Below, piece after piece: positions 34,474 to 43,900 of a DNA stretch of 45,493 nucleotides. Made by a program: the position numbers and the translations under genes. The stretch comes from Streptomyces sp. H27-H5 (GTDB lineage Bacteria; Actinomycetota; Actinomycetes; Streptomycetales; Streptomycetaceae): contig NZ_JAPNLK010000069.1 of assembly GCF_026627505.1 (NCBI RefSeq), forward strand, positions 1 through 45,493, read 5' to 3'. Within the stretch, counting starts at the first letter, position 1. Every line of letters starts with the position of its first letter. Under the pieces are notes generated by a model. The model saw only the letters and a program-made list of their open reading frames with translations, had not been told where the DNA came from and did not search any database.

Positions 34474-34784
34474 ACACCGTAGAAGACCGCGGAGCGGAGG
34501 CATATGTGGCCGCCCCTCACGATCGGGCTCCTTTCTGTGTGTGCGGACGCCACTGCGCGCACGATCCGACGATTCCCGACGCCTCCGACGGGTGGGGCTG
34601 CCGACCCTGCCGCAATTGCCGATTCGCGGACCTTCGGCACCTTGCCGCCGCCGGCTTTATGGGTTACGGAGAACGCCGACGGCTTCCGGGATTGCGCAAT
34701 ACCACGGAGGGTCCGTCAGGTCTCCCGGATCATCCGAACTGCGGATCGTGTCAAGTGCATTAGTTTAGGAAGAGAGCATTCCGC

Positions 34785-34914
34785 TATGGGTGATGACCGA
34801 ACCTTGACCGGACTGGCTGATTTCTGCCCTGATGAGGATTGTGATGCATGGCACATCCTCGCCCCTTCAAATCGGTCAAAGAGGTGCATTGCCTACAGAA
34901 ATCGAGCGGAGTGA
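34785..34914 (+). CDS. Possible small ORF, Cys-containing 42-residue peptide
   Basis: ATG 34785 is preceded by GGAAGAG (about 10 nt upstream). It encodes a 42-residue acidic peptide with three cysteines (FCPDEDCDAWH near the middle, RCIAYRNRAE at the end). The same frame is open back to ATG 34504 (136 residues, GGAGG only 3 nt upstream), but that longer product contains two TTA codons and shows no family. The base composition here is only about half G+C, unlike every firm gene in the window, so it may be non-coding leader. I recognise no homologue. A small regulatory or precursor peptide is possible, but there is no modification enzyme nearby. Confidence 0.25.
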
Positions 34915-34969
34915 GTGATTCTGTTGGCGAAAACCGAACGGTCGCCCAACGGTGGGACATTACCGAGGC

Positions 34970-34999
34970 TTGACCTGGATATACCGGTCTCCATAACCT
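34970..34999 (+). promoter_or_regulatory. Sigma-70-like promoter for the flavoprotein/Rieske/PKS genes
   Basis: TTGACC (34970-34975) and TAACCT (34994-34999) are separated by 18 bp. The start point would be near 35006, about 60 nt before ATG 35068, whose ribosome-binding site GGAGGG is at 35058-35063. Just upstream, ACCGAACGGT (34933-34942) is a perfect 10-bp palindrome, and AACGGT recurs 11 bp on (34948-34953); these may be operator sequences. Confidence 0.5.
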
Positions 35000-35067
35000 C
35001 CGGATCGTGCTTGCGCCGCCGATCAACGGTGCATCAGTTACGTCAAACCATTTGACCGGAGGGTTGT

Positions 35068-36312
35068 ATGTACGACGTTATTGTTGTAGGTGGCCGCTGT
35101 GCAGGATCGCCCGTTGCGATGCTGCTGGCTCGACAGGGGCACCGGGTGCTCGTGGTGGATCGGGCCTCATTCCCCAGCGACACGGTGTCGACCCACTACA
35201 TTCACCAGGCCGGCCTGCTGAAGCTTCAGGACTGGGGTCTGCTCGACGAGATCATCGCGGCCAAGACGCCGGCGCTCCGAAAAATGCATTACTCCTATCG
35301 GGGCATCGATCTCAACGGTTTCGCCGATCCCGTGGGCGGGGTCGACGCCGTCTACTGTCCGCGCCGCACCGTGTTGGACGAGATCCTCGTCAACGCCGCC
35401 CGCAGGGCCGGCGCCGAGGTCATCGAAGGGTTCACCGTATCCGACCTGGTCTTCACCGACGGCCGTGTGACCGGAATCCGCGGACGCGAAGGGGACGGTC
35501 CGGAGCGGGAGTTCCGCGCCACCGTGGTCATCGGAGCCGACGGCTTCCACTCGACGGTCGCCAAGAAGGTGGGTGCGGAGCTGTACAACGTGCGCCCCGC
35601 GGCAGGCTTCATCTACTACTCGTACTACAGCGGGCTCGACGACTGGGGTCTGCACCACAAGACCGGGTTCAACGAGAAGTGGTTCGGCACCTGGCCGACG
35701 AACGACGGCGTGAACATGCTGGCCGTCATCTGTACGCGACGCCAGCTCAAGGAGTTCCGCCAGGACGTCGAGGCCGGCTTCCAGGGCGTGTTCGACGACG
35801 TGTCCCCGGAGATGGGGGCGCAACTGCACGACCAGGGACGGCGCGAAGAGGACTTCAGGCCGATGCGCTACCCGGACAACTACTACCGCCGCGCGTACGG
35901 TCCCGGCTGGGCCCTGGTCGGAGACGCCGGCTACCACAAGGACCCCTACACGGGATGGGGCATCACCGACGGCTTCCTGCACGGCGAACTCCTCGCGGAG
36001 CGCGTCCACCAGGGCCTGACGGGCGAGCGGCAGATGGACGAGGCGCTCGCCGAGTACAACAAGGTGCGCGACGAGGAGAGCGCCGGCGTCTACGACTTCA
36101 CGACGACGCTCGGCGAACTCACCGAACTCCCGCCCTTCTTCCGGGCGACGATGGCCGCGATGGGCCAGACCCAGGAGTGGACCAACAAGATGCTCGGCCT
36201 GATCGGCGGAGTCGTCCCGGACTACGAGGTCTACGCGCCCGACGCCCTTGAGCAGCTCTACGACGCCGCCGGGACCCCGCAGGAGGAACGGATCTACGAC
36301 CCGGCCGGCTGA
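35068..36312 (+). CDS. FAD-dependent monooxygenase/oxidoreductase (PHBH-fold)
   Basis: This is a 414-residue class A flavoprotein. The N-terminal dinucleotide motif is VVGGRCAGSPVA, with Arg in place of the middle Gly as in one common actinobacterial subgroup. A conserved YCPRRTVLDEILVNAARRAG follows, then the DG-type motif VVIGADGFHS and the FAD ribityl-binding GD motif ALVGDAGYHKDPYTGWGITDG. Relatives hydroxylate, epoxidise or oxidise natural products using NAD(P)H. It is the first gene downstream of the promoter at 34970-34999 and is read with the Rieske oxygenase and the PKS, so it is probably a tailoring or precursor-oxidising enzyme of that pathway. The start ATG 35068 has GGAGGG 4 nt upstream. 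Its last residues (EERIYDPAG) are polar. Confidence 0.85.
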   Translation: MYDVIVVGGRCAGSPVAMLLARQGHRVLVVDRASFPSDTVSTHYIHQAGLLKLQDWGLLDEIIAAKTPALRKMHYSYRGIDLNGFADPVGGVDAVYCPRRTVLDEILVNAARRAGAEVIEGFTVSDLVFTDGRVTGIRGREGDGPEREFRATVVIGADGFHSTVAKKVGAELYNVRPAAGFIYYSYYSGLDDWGLHHKTGFNEKWFGTWPTNDGVNMLAVICTRRQLKEFRQDVEAGFQGVFDDVSPEMGAQLHDQGRREEDFRPMRYPDNYYRRAYGPGWALVGDAGYHKDPYTGWGITDGFLHGELLAERVHQGLTGERQMDEALAEYNKVRDEESAGVYDFTTTLGELTELPPFFRATMAAMGQTQEWTNKMLGLIGGVVPDYEVYAPDALEQLYDAAGTPQEERIYDPAG

Positions 36313-36739
36313 CTTTCCCCGCCTCATCGAGTCCCACGGGACACGAACGTCAAGTGCCGTGCGTCGAGCGTGCCGTTACCGGCGCTCGCGCCGGCGCTTC
36401 GCGCCACCCCACCCGGGCAGCCGTGCTGATCCCCACGGAGGACGGCGGGCCCGCCCGCGGACAGCCCCGGCGGCGGTCCGAGCACCCGCCGAGCCGCCCG
36501 CCCCGTAGCCGTCCGACCCCCAGGGCAGTCGCCCGACCACTCACCGACCGGGCCTCCGCGCGCCCCGTCGATCGTGACCGCCGCGCCCTGTCGGCCCGGC
36601 CGCTTCTTCCCGATCAGTGTTCAGTCACCCTGCCGTCCCGCCCCCGGCGAGGCTCGGTGCGGCCTTCCCCACAGGCCCCGAGCCCCAGGCGTTTCGGCAC
36701 TGCATTCGATGCGCTTCACCCTCTGAGGGAGCCCAGCAG
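36313..36739. other. Intergenic region between flavoprotein and Rieske genes
   Basis: No convincing gene lies in these 427 bp; open frames are Arg/Pro-rich with no family motif. A short hairpin CCGGCG-CTCG-CGCCGG (36379-36394) might terminate or slow transcription after the flavoprotein. The Rieske gene could therefore have its own promoter here, for which I see no clear hexamers. The region is unusually long for a gap inside an antibiotic operon. Confidence 0.45.
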
Positions 36740-37981
36740 ATGACGCGTGCGTCCAGCATGTTCGATCTCATCAGTGACCAGGACGAGGAAAGGCCCTACT
36801 TCGAGACAGGCGGCATCGGCAGGTCTCACGAGTTCTACACCGGTGAGGAGCAGTACCGGCAGGAGATGTCCCGCATCTACGGCCGGCGCTGGCTCCCCGT
36901 GGACCACGTCTCCCGCCTCAAGGAGAAGGGTGCCTACAGCACCCTGAACATCGGCACCGGCTCCGTCCTCCTCCTCCACGGGGACAATGGGATCCAGGCC
37001 TACCACAACTACTGCCGGCACCGCGGGTACAAGCTCGTCGAGGAAGCCACGGGCAAGCGGCAGAGCCTGGTGTGCCTCTACCACTGCTGGGTGTACGACC
37101 GGAACGGCAAGCTGAAGAGCCTCAACGGCACCTACCTGGACCACTTCTTCGAGAAGGAGAAGAACGGTCTGCTGCCGGTGCGCACCGAAGTCCGGTTCGG
37201 GGTCGTCTTCATCGCCCTCTCCGACGACGCGCCCGACCTCGACGCCTCGCTCGGCGAGTTCGGCGAGTTCGCGAAGGTCTACGAGCTCGCCGACCTGGAG
37301 TGCGTCGAGGCGAAGGACTACCCGGTCGCCTCGAACTGGAAGCTCGTGGCGCACAACGTCAACGAGAGCCTGCACTTCCCGACCGCGCACAAGGACCTGC
37401 ACCGCATCACCGACTTCGACGACGCGGGCACCTACGACCTCAAGGGCGACATCGTCGGGGCGTGGCAGTCGATCCGCAGCGGCTACAACTCCGTCTCCAT
37501 GACGGGGCGCAGCGGCCGGACGCCCATGCGGCAGGTTCCCGAAGGGGACCGGATGAAGATCAACTGGATCACCATCCTGCCCAACCTCCTGTTCGGGTTC
37601 ACGGCCGACTACGTGATGATGCAGTGGGTCTGGCCCGAGAGCCCTGGCACCTGCTTCGTCCGGCACTTCTGGCTCTTCCACCCCTCCGAGACCGCCAAGA
37701 GCGACTTCTCCCACGAGGCCGTGTTCGCCCTGTGGGACAAGGCGAACTACGAGGACTGGGAGATGTGCGAGCGCACGCACCGCGGCCTGTCCAACCCGCT
37801 GTGGACGCCCGGCCAGCTCTCGCTCGACGAGGAGGTCGTCTCCCAGATCGACTCCTGGGTCGCCCGTGAATGCGCCGCCGCCCCGGCCACCCTCGCGCAC
37901 GGCGAGGACCCCGCCGCCCAGGGGGAGCCCACCGCCGTCCGCGACGAGGACACCGCCGAGTCCGGGAAGGCCGCAGAGTGA
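36740..37981 (+). CDS. Rieske [2Fe-2S] oxygenase, alpha-subunit type
   Basis: This is a 413-residue non-haem iron oxygenase. The Rieske cluster ligands are Cys92-x-His94 and Cys112-x2-His115 (YCRHRG...CLYHCW). The catalytic domain carries the mononuclear iron histidines His212 and His217 in NESLHFPTAH, and a candidate Asp ligand near 339 (EDWEMCERTHRGL). Members hydroxylate, desaturate or oxidise C-H and sometimes N centres with electrons from a reductase, which is not encoded here. ATG 36740 is chosen over the upstream in-frame start at 36617, because alignment-like homology begins after it and GAGGGAG precedes it. The TGA overlaps the GTG start of the PKS (GTGA, 37978-37981), tying it to that pathway. 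The last ~40 residues are a Pro/Glu/Ala tail. Confidence 0.88.
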   Translation: MTRASSMFDLISDQDEERPYFETGGIGRSHEFYTGEEQYRQEMSRIYGRRWLPVDHVSRLKEKGAYSTLNIGTGSVLLLHGDNGIQAYHNYCRHRGYKLVEEATGKRQSLVCLYHCWVYDRNGKLKSLNGTYLDHFFEKEKNGLLPVRTEVRFGVVFIALSDDAPDLDASLGEFGEFAKVYELADLECVEAKDYPVASNWKLVAHNVNESLHFPTAHKDLHRITDFDDAGTYDLKGDIVGAWQSIRSGYNSVSMTGRSGRTPMRQVPEGDRMKINWITILPNLLFGFTADYVMMQWVWPESPGTCFVRHFWLFHPSETAKSDFSHEAVFALWDKANYEDWEMCERTHRGLSNPLWTPGQLSLDEEVVSQIDSWVARECAAAPATLAHGEDPAAQGEPTAVRDEDTAESGKAAE

Positions 37982-40900
37982 GCACGACAGCCAACTGCTA
38001 CCTCATCGGCGGTACCCGGGTCCTCACCCGGTGCGCCGCACAACTCCTCGACTCCGGCGTGCGGATCGAGGGCGTCCTCAGCGACGACCCCGCCGTGACG
38101 GCCTGGGCCGACACGCAGGGGATCCCCGTACTCGACCCCCACGCGGACCTGGCGCGGACGCTCTCCGCGCGGCCGTTCGACTACCTCTTCAGCATGGTCA
38201 ACTTCCGGATCCTGCCCGCCCCGGTCCTCGACCTGCCGAAGATTGCCGCGATCAACTTCCACGACGGGCCGCTGCCCCGCTACTCCGGCAGCCACGTCCC
38301 GGCCTGGGCGCTGTACGAGGGCGCGTCCCGACACGCGGCCACCTGGCACCGGATGACGGAGGCCGTGGACGCCGGCGGCGTGCTGCTGGAGCGCTGGTTC
38401 CCGATCCGCGACCATTCCACCGCCCTGTCCCTGACGTACGAGACGGCCGAGGTGGGCATCGAGCTCTTCGCCGACCTCGTCCCGCACGTGGTGGCGCGCA
38501 CCCTGCCCGAGCCGCTCGACACGGGCGACCGCGAGCGGCGGTTCTACCGGCGGTCCGACCGCATGGCGTCCGGCGGCATCATCCACGCCGGCACGTCCGC
38601 CGCCGAGGCCGAACGGCTCTCCAAGGCCCTGGACTACGGCTCCTTCCCGAACCCGCTCGGGGTGGCGACCCTCGTCACCGAGCAGGGTGCGGTGTTCACC
38701 CGGCAGATCAGGCTGATCCCGCGCGAGGACACCCGTACCGGGACCACCGTGCAGTCGGTGACCACGTCCGCCATCACCCTGGCGGCCCCGGACGCCGACC
38801 TCGTGCTGAGCGACTGGACCGCCGTCGACGGGAGCGCGCTGAGCGGCCAGGCGGCCGCGCAGCGGCTCGGGATCACCCCGGGGGCGCCACTGCCGGCGGC
38901 CTCGGAGCAGCGGCTGGCGGACATCGCCGCCGCCCAGAAGGTGCTGCGGCCCCACGAGCCGTGGTGGCGCGCACGGCTGGAGCGGCTGCGCCCCGCCCCG
39001 CTGCCCGCCGACGACTTCTCCGCCGCGGCGGCCCACTACAGCCGCCACGAGCTGGCGTTCACCCCCGCCTCGCGGGAGGAGGCGATCGCGGTCGTCCGCG
39101 CCTTCCTCACCGTCGTCGCCGAGCGCACCGGCGAGCAGGTCTTCGACTTCGCCTGGTCGCCGTCGTCCGCGCGGGTCCTCGCCGAGCGGACCCACGGCAT
39201 CGCCGCCGCACGCTTCCCCGTGCGCTTCGACGGCGACACCACCCGCTCCCTCCAGGGCAAGCTGGACGAGGCCGCGGCCCACCAGGGCTACGCCGGCGAC
39301 CTCGAACTCCGGCTCGGCCTGGCCGGACGGCCGCTCGGCTCCGACGAGCCGGACTTCACCCGCGTCATGGTGTTGGACCGCGACGCGGGGGAGGAGGCGT
39401 CCTCCGAACCGCACACCGAGATGGCCCTGCTGTGCCTGAAGGACGGGCCGCCCACGATCTTCGTCCGCGAGACCGCGATGGACGCGGACGCGGCCCTGGA
39501 CTTCACCGAGCAGGTCGAGGACCTGGTCCTGACCGCCCTGCTCCACGGCGACGAGCCGCACCCCGCACCCCGCGCGGAGGGAAGCCCGGACGCACGGATC
39601 GAGGAGCACCACGCACCACCGGCCGCGGCCCTGCCGGACACCTCAGACGCCCCCGCCGCGTCCGGAACGCTCCTGGACCTGTTCGCCGCCGTCGCCGCCG
39701 ACCGGCCCGGCGCCACCGCCGTCCGCAGTGGCGCCCGCACGCTGGACTACGCCGGACTGGACGCCTGGGCCGACGCCGTCGCCGCCCGCCTGCACGACGA
39801 GGGCATCGAGTCGGGCTCGGTGGTCGCCGTCCTCATGGAGCGGGACATCGCGCTGCTCCCGGCCCTGCTCGGAATCCTGCGCGCCGGTGCGGCCTTCCTG
39901 CCCCTGGACCCCGGATACCCCGTGGACCGGCTCCGGCGGTACGTGGGGGTCTCGCGGTGCGACCTCATCGTCACCGACGACCGCACCCACGCCCTGGGCG
40001 CGTCCCTGGGCCCGGCGCGGCGCCTACCCGACGCGGACGGTTCGGCGCAGGCCGTGCCGCCGAAGGTCACCGCCTCCGACCTCGCCTACCTCCTCTTCAC
40101 CAGCGGCTCGACGGGAAACCCCAAGGGCGTGGAGGTCGAGCACGGGGCGCTGGCCAACTTCCTCACCGGGATCGGCGAACGCCTCGGAGTGTCGTCCGAC
40201 GACACCGTGCTCGCGCACACCACCGTGGCCTTCGACATCTCCCTGCTGGAGCTCTTCCTCCCGCTCACGGCGGGTGCGACCGTGGTCCTGGCCTCGCGGG
40301 AGATCGCGGGAGACCCGTACCGTCTGGCCGAGCTCACCGCCGAGGTGACCGTGGCCCAGGCGACGCCCAGCCTGTGGCGCCTGCTGCTGGGCACCGGCTG
40401 GACCCCCGACGAACGGCTGACCGTCCTGTCCGGGGGCGAGTCGCTGCCGCCGGCCACCGCCGAGCGGCTCCACGCGGCGGCCCGCACCCTGTGGAACCTG
40501 TATGGCCCGACCGAGGCGACGATCTGGACCGCGTGCCACCGGGTCACCTCGGTGGGCTCCTTCGTTCCGCTCGGCGAGCCCCTGCCCCACACGGAACTAC
40601 ACGTCCTCGACGGGCGGTTGGAGCCGTGCGCCGCCGGATCCACGGGCGAGCTGTACCTGTCGGGCACCGGCCTGGCCCGGGGGTACGCCGGCCGGCCGGA
40701 CCTCACGAACGACGTGTTCACCGTCCACCCCGTGACCGGCGTACGGCTCTACCGGACCGGCGACGAGGTCCGCCTGCACACCGACGGCGCGATCGAGTGG
40801 CTCGGCCGCACCGACGCCCAGGTGAAGGTGCGCGGCAACCGCATCGAACCCGCCGAGATCGAGCGGGTGTTGGAGAAGTTCGACGGCATCACCGCCGCCG

Positions 40901-43900
40901 TGGTCGTCGCGGCACGGTTCGAGGGACGGGGCGAACCGAGGCTGACCGCCTACCTGGTGGGCGAGGACACGCCGACCAAGTCCCGACTCGACGCGTTCGT
41001 CGGCGCCTCCCTGCCCGGCTACATGGTGCCCGACGCCTACGTCGACCTCGACGCCATGCCGCTGACCGACAACGGCAAGGTGGCCCGCGCCCGGCTGCCG
41101 CTGCCGACGCGCGACACCATCATCCCCTCCGCCACCGGGTCCGTCTCCGCTGAGACAGCGCCCGTGGAGTCCGTGGCGACCGGCGAGTCCGTGGAGACCG
41201 TGGAGCCCGTGGCGTCCGTGGACCCCTCGGAGCCGGCGACGGCCCCGATGACCGCGGAAGCGCTCGCCGAGTCGATCGCGGGAGTGTTCGCGGCCACCCT
41301 GGACCTTCCCGCCTTCGACGTGCACGCCAACTTCTTCGACCTGGGCGGCGACTCGGTCAACGTCACGTCCGCCGCCGTCGGCCTCGGCCGTGAGCTGGGC
41401 GCCGACATCACCGCCCCGTCGATCTTCGCCTCCGGCACCCCGGTGAAACTGGCCCGGCTGTTGGGCGCGGAGGGAGTGGTACCGCTGCAAGGCCGCCCGG
41501 AGACCGAAGGACCCGTCACGACCGCCCCGGAGGCGGCGCGTCCCGAGCCCCTCGCGACGGAACCCCTCACGAGCGAGCGGGAGGCGACCGTACCCGCGCG
41601 GCCCACCCCCGTCGTGTCCGCGGTGCCGGCGCCCGCGGAGCCCACCCGGCCGGCCGCCGACGACGGCGCCCTGGCCGTCATCGGCATGGCGTGCAGGTTC
41701 CCCGGAGCCGCCACTCCGGACGAGTTCTGGCAGAACCTCGTCGACGGGGTGTCCAGCGTCGGGCACGCCCCGGACGGCAAGCGAGGCTGGGCCCACCTGT
41801 GGGCCGAGACCGGCGCCGACGACGTACGGATGGGCTGGGTCGACGGTGTCGAGTACTTCGACGCCGCCCGCTTCGGACTCACCGACCGCGAGGCCCGCCG
41901 CATGGATCCCCTCCAGCGGATCCTGCTCAGCGTGACGGCGGAGGCACTGGAGAGCGGCGGCCACGACCACACTTCCCTCGGCGCCGCCACCGGCGTCTTC
42001 GTCGGCGCCATCGCGAGCGACTTCCCGGAGCTGGTGGCACGGAGCATCGGGCACGACGACCCGCACGTGGCGACGGGCACCGCCCCCTCCATGCTCGCCA
42101 ACCGGCTGTCACACGTCTTCGACTGGTCCGGGCCGAGCTTCGCCGTCGACACGGCCTGCTCGTCCTCCCTCGTCGCCCTGCACCAGGCGGCCATGCACCT
42201 TCGGGCGGGCGACGTGGACGCCGCCGTGGTCGGGGCAGCCAACCTGGTCCTCACCCCGGCCAAGACGCGCTCCTTCGTCCGCAACGGGATGCTGTCCCCG
42301 CAAGGGACGTGCCGCGCCTTCGACGACGGCGCCGACGGCTACGTACGAGGAGAGGGCGCGGGCGCCGTCATCCTCAAGCGCCTCGCCGACGCCGAACGCG
42401 ACGGCGACCCCGTCCTGGCCGTCATCCGCGGTACCGCCGTCAACCACACCGGGGGCAGCGCCGGCTTCCTCACGGCCCCCAGCAGGCCGGCTCAGGAAGC
42501 GGTCCTGCGCAAGGCGCTGGCCGGCTCCGGGCGCACCGCCGCCGACATCGGCTACATCGAGGCGCACGGCACCGGCACCCAGCTCGGCGACCTCATCGAA
42601 CTCGAAGCCCTGCACGCGGTCCTGGGCGGCCCGACCGGCCGGCAACCCGTCGCCGTGGGCTCGGTGAAGACCAACATCGGCCACCTGGAGCCGGCCGCGG
42701 GCATCGCCGGACTGATCAAGACGATCCTGACGCTCCAAGCGGGCCACATCCCGCCGTCGTTGAACTTCAGCACCCCCAACACGTCCTTCGACTGCGACAC
42801 CTCACCCCTGTTCGTGGCCGACCGGCCCCGGCCGTGGGGGAGCGGCCCGCGCGTCGCGGGCGTCAGCAGCTTCGGCTTCGGCGGCGCGAACGCCCATGTC
42901 GTCGTCGAGGCGGGCCCGGCCACCGCACCGGAACACGACGAGACCGGCCCGCGGCTGCTGGTCCTCTCCGCGGGCTCGGACGAGGCGCTGCGCACGCTGG
43001 CCCACCGACTCGTGCTGATGCTGCGCTCCTCCTACTGCCCCTCCCTGGACGCACTGAGCGAGGCGAGCCGGCAGCGCCCGGCGGGAGCCCACCGGCTGGC
43101 CTGCGTGGCGGACAGCGTGGAGCAACTGGAGGACAAGGTAAGGCTGTTCCTGGCCGGGGTGGCCGACACCCGCTCCCTCCACGTGGGCGTGGCCTCCCGG
43201 GCGGCGCGCACCCACGACGAGTCCCTCGACGCCGGCACCGACCGCCGGACGCTCGACGCGGCGGCCCGCGCGTTCGTCGGCGGCGCCGACCTGCCCGCCG
43301 GACCGCGACGCCTGGCGGGCGTGCGCTTCCCGACCCGGCCGCACGCCGAGAAGTACCTGTGGCTGGAGCCCGCCGAGCAGTCGAACGCCCCGGTGTCGAA
43401 CGCCCCCGCGCCGAACGCCACCGTGCGCGAGGCCGCGCCCGGCCGGACGAGGAACACGTGGACGGAGCATCCGGAGGCCGCCGAGCACGTGGTCCTCGGC
43501 AAGCCGACACTGCCCGGCGCCGGATACCCCGGCAAGATCGCCGAACTGCTCGGCCGCGACCGGTTCGCGCTGCGGGACCTCACCTTCCGGGCGGCCGTCG
43601 AGACCCCCGCGACCCTCACCGCCGAGCGGGACGACGACGCGATCGCCTTTCGCGACGGCACCGGAGCGCTGGTGGCCAACACCGTGGTGACCGCGCCCGA
43701 ACAACCCTCCCTCACCGCTCCGTCCGGCGCGGACGGCTTCACCCCCGTCGCGCTCGCCACGATGTACGAGGCCTTCGAACGCGCCGGGCTCGGCTACGGG
43801 GCCGGCTTCCGGACCGTGACCGCGCTCTCCGTGGCCCCCGGGCAGGCCACCGGTGTGCTGCGCGGCGTCGGGCGGACCACCGGCGCCGTGGACGCCCGGC

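Noticed and set aside
34504..34784. A 136-residue protein starting at ATG 34504
   Set aside because: The ribosome-binding site is only 3 nt from the ATG, there are two TTA codons and no codon-position bias, and no family is recognisable; only the last 42 codons are listed, with low confidence.
36617..36739. In-frame upstream start for the Rieske oxygenase
   Set aside because: The extra residues are Pro/Ala/Arg-rich without family similarity, whereas ATG 36740 has a ribosome-binding site and fits the usual N-terminus.
37866..41153. A long +1 frame (over 1000 codons, Arg/Pro-rich) across the PKS gene
   Set aside because: It is the out-of-frame shadow of the NRPS/PKS reading frame, which carries all the catalytic motifs.
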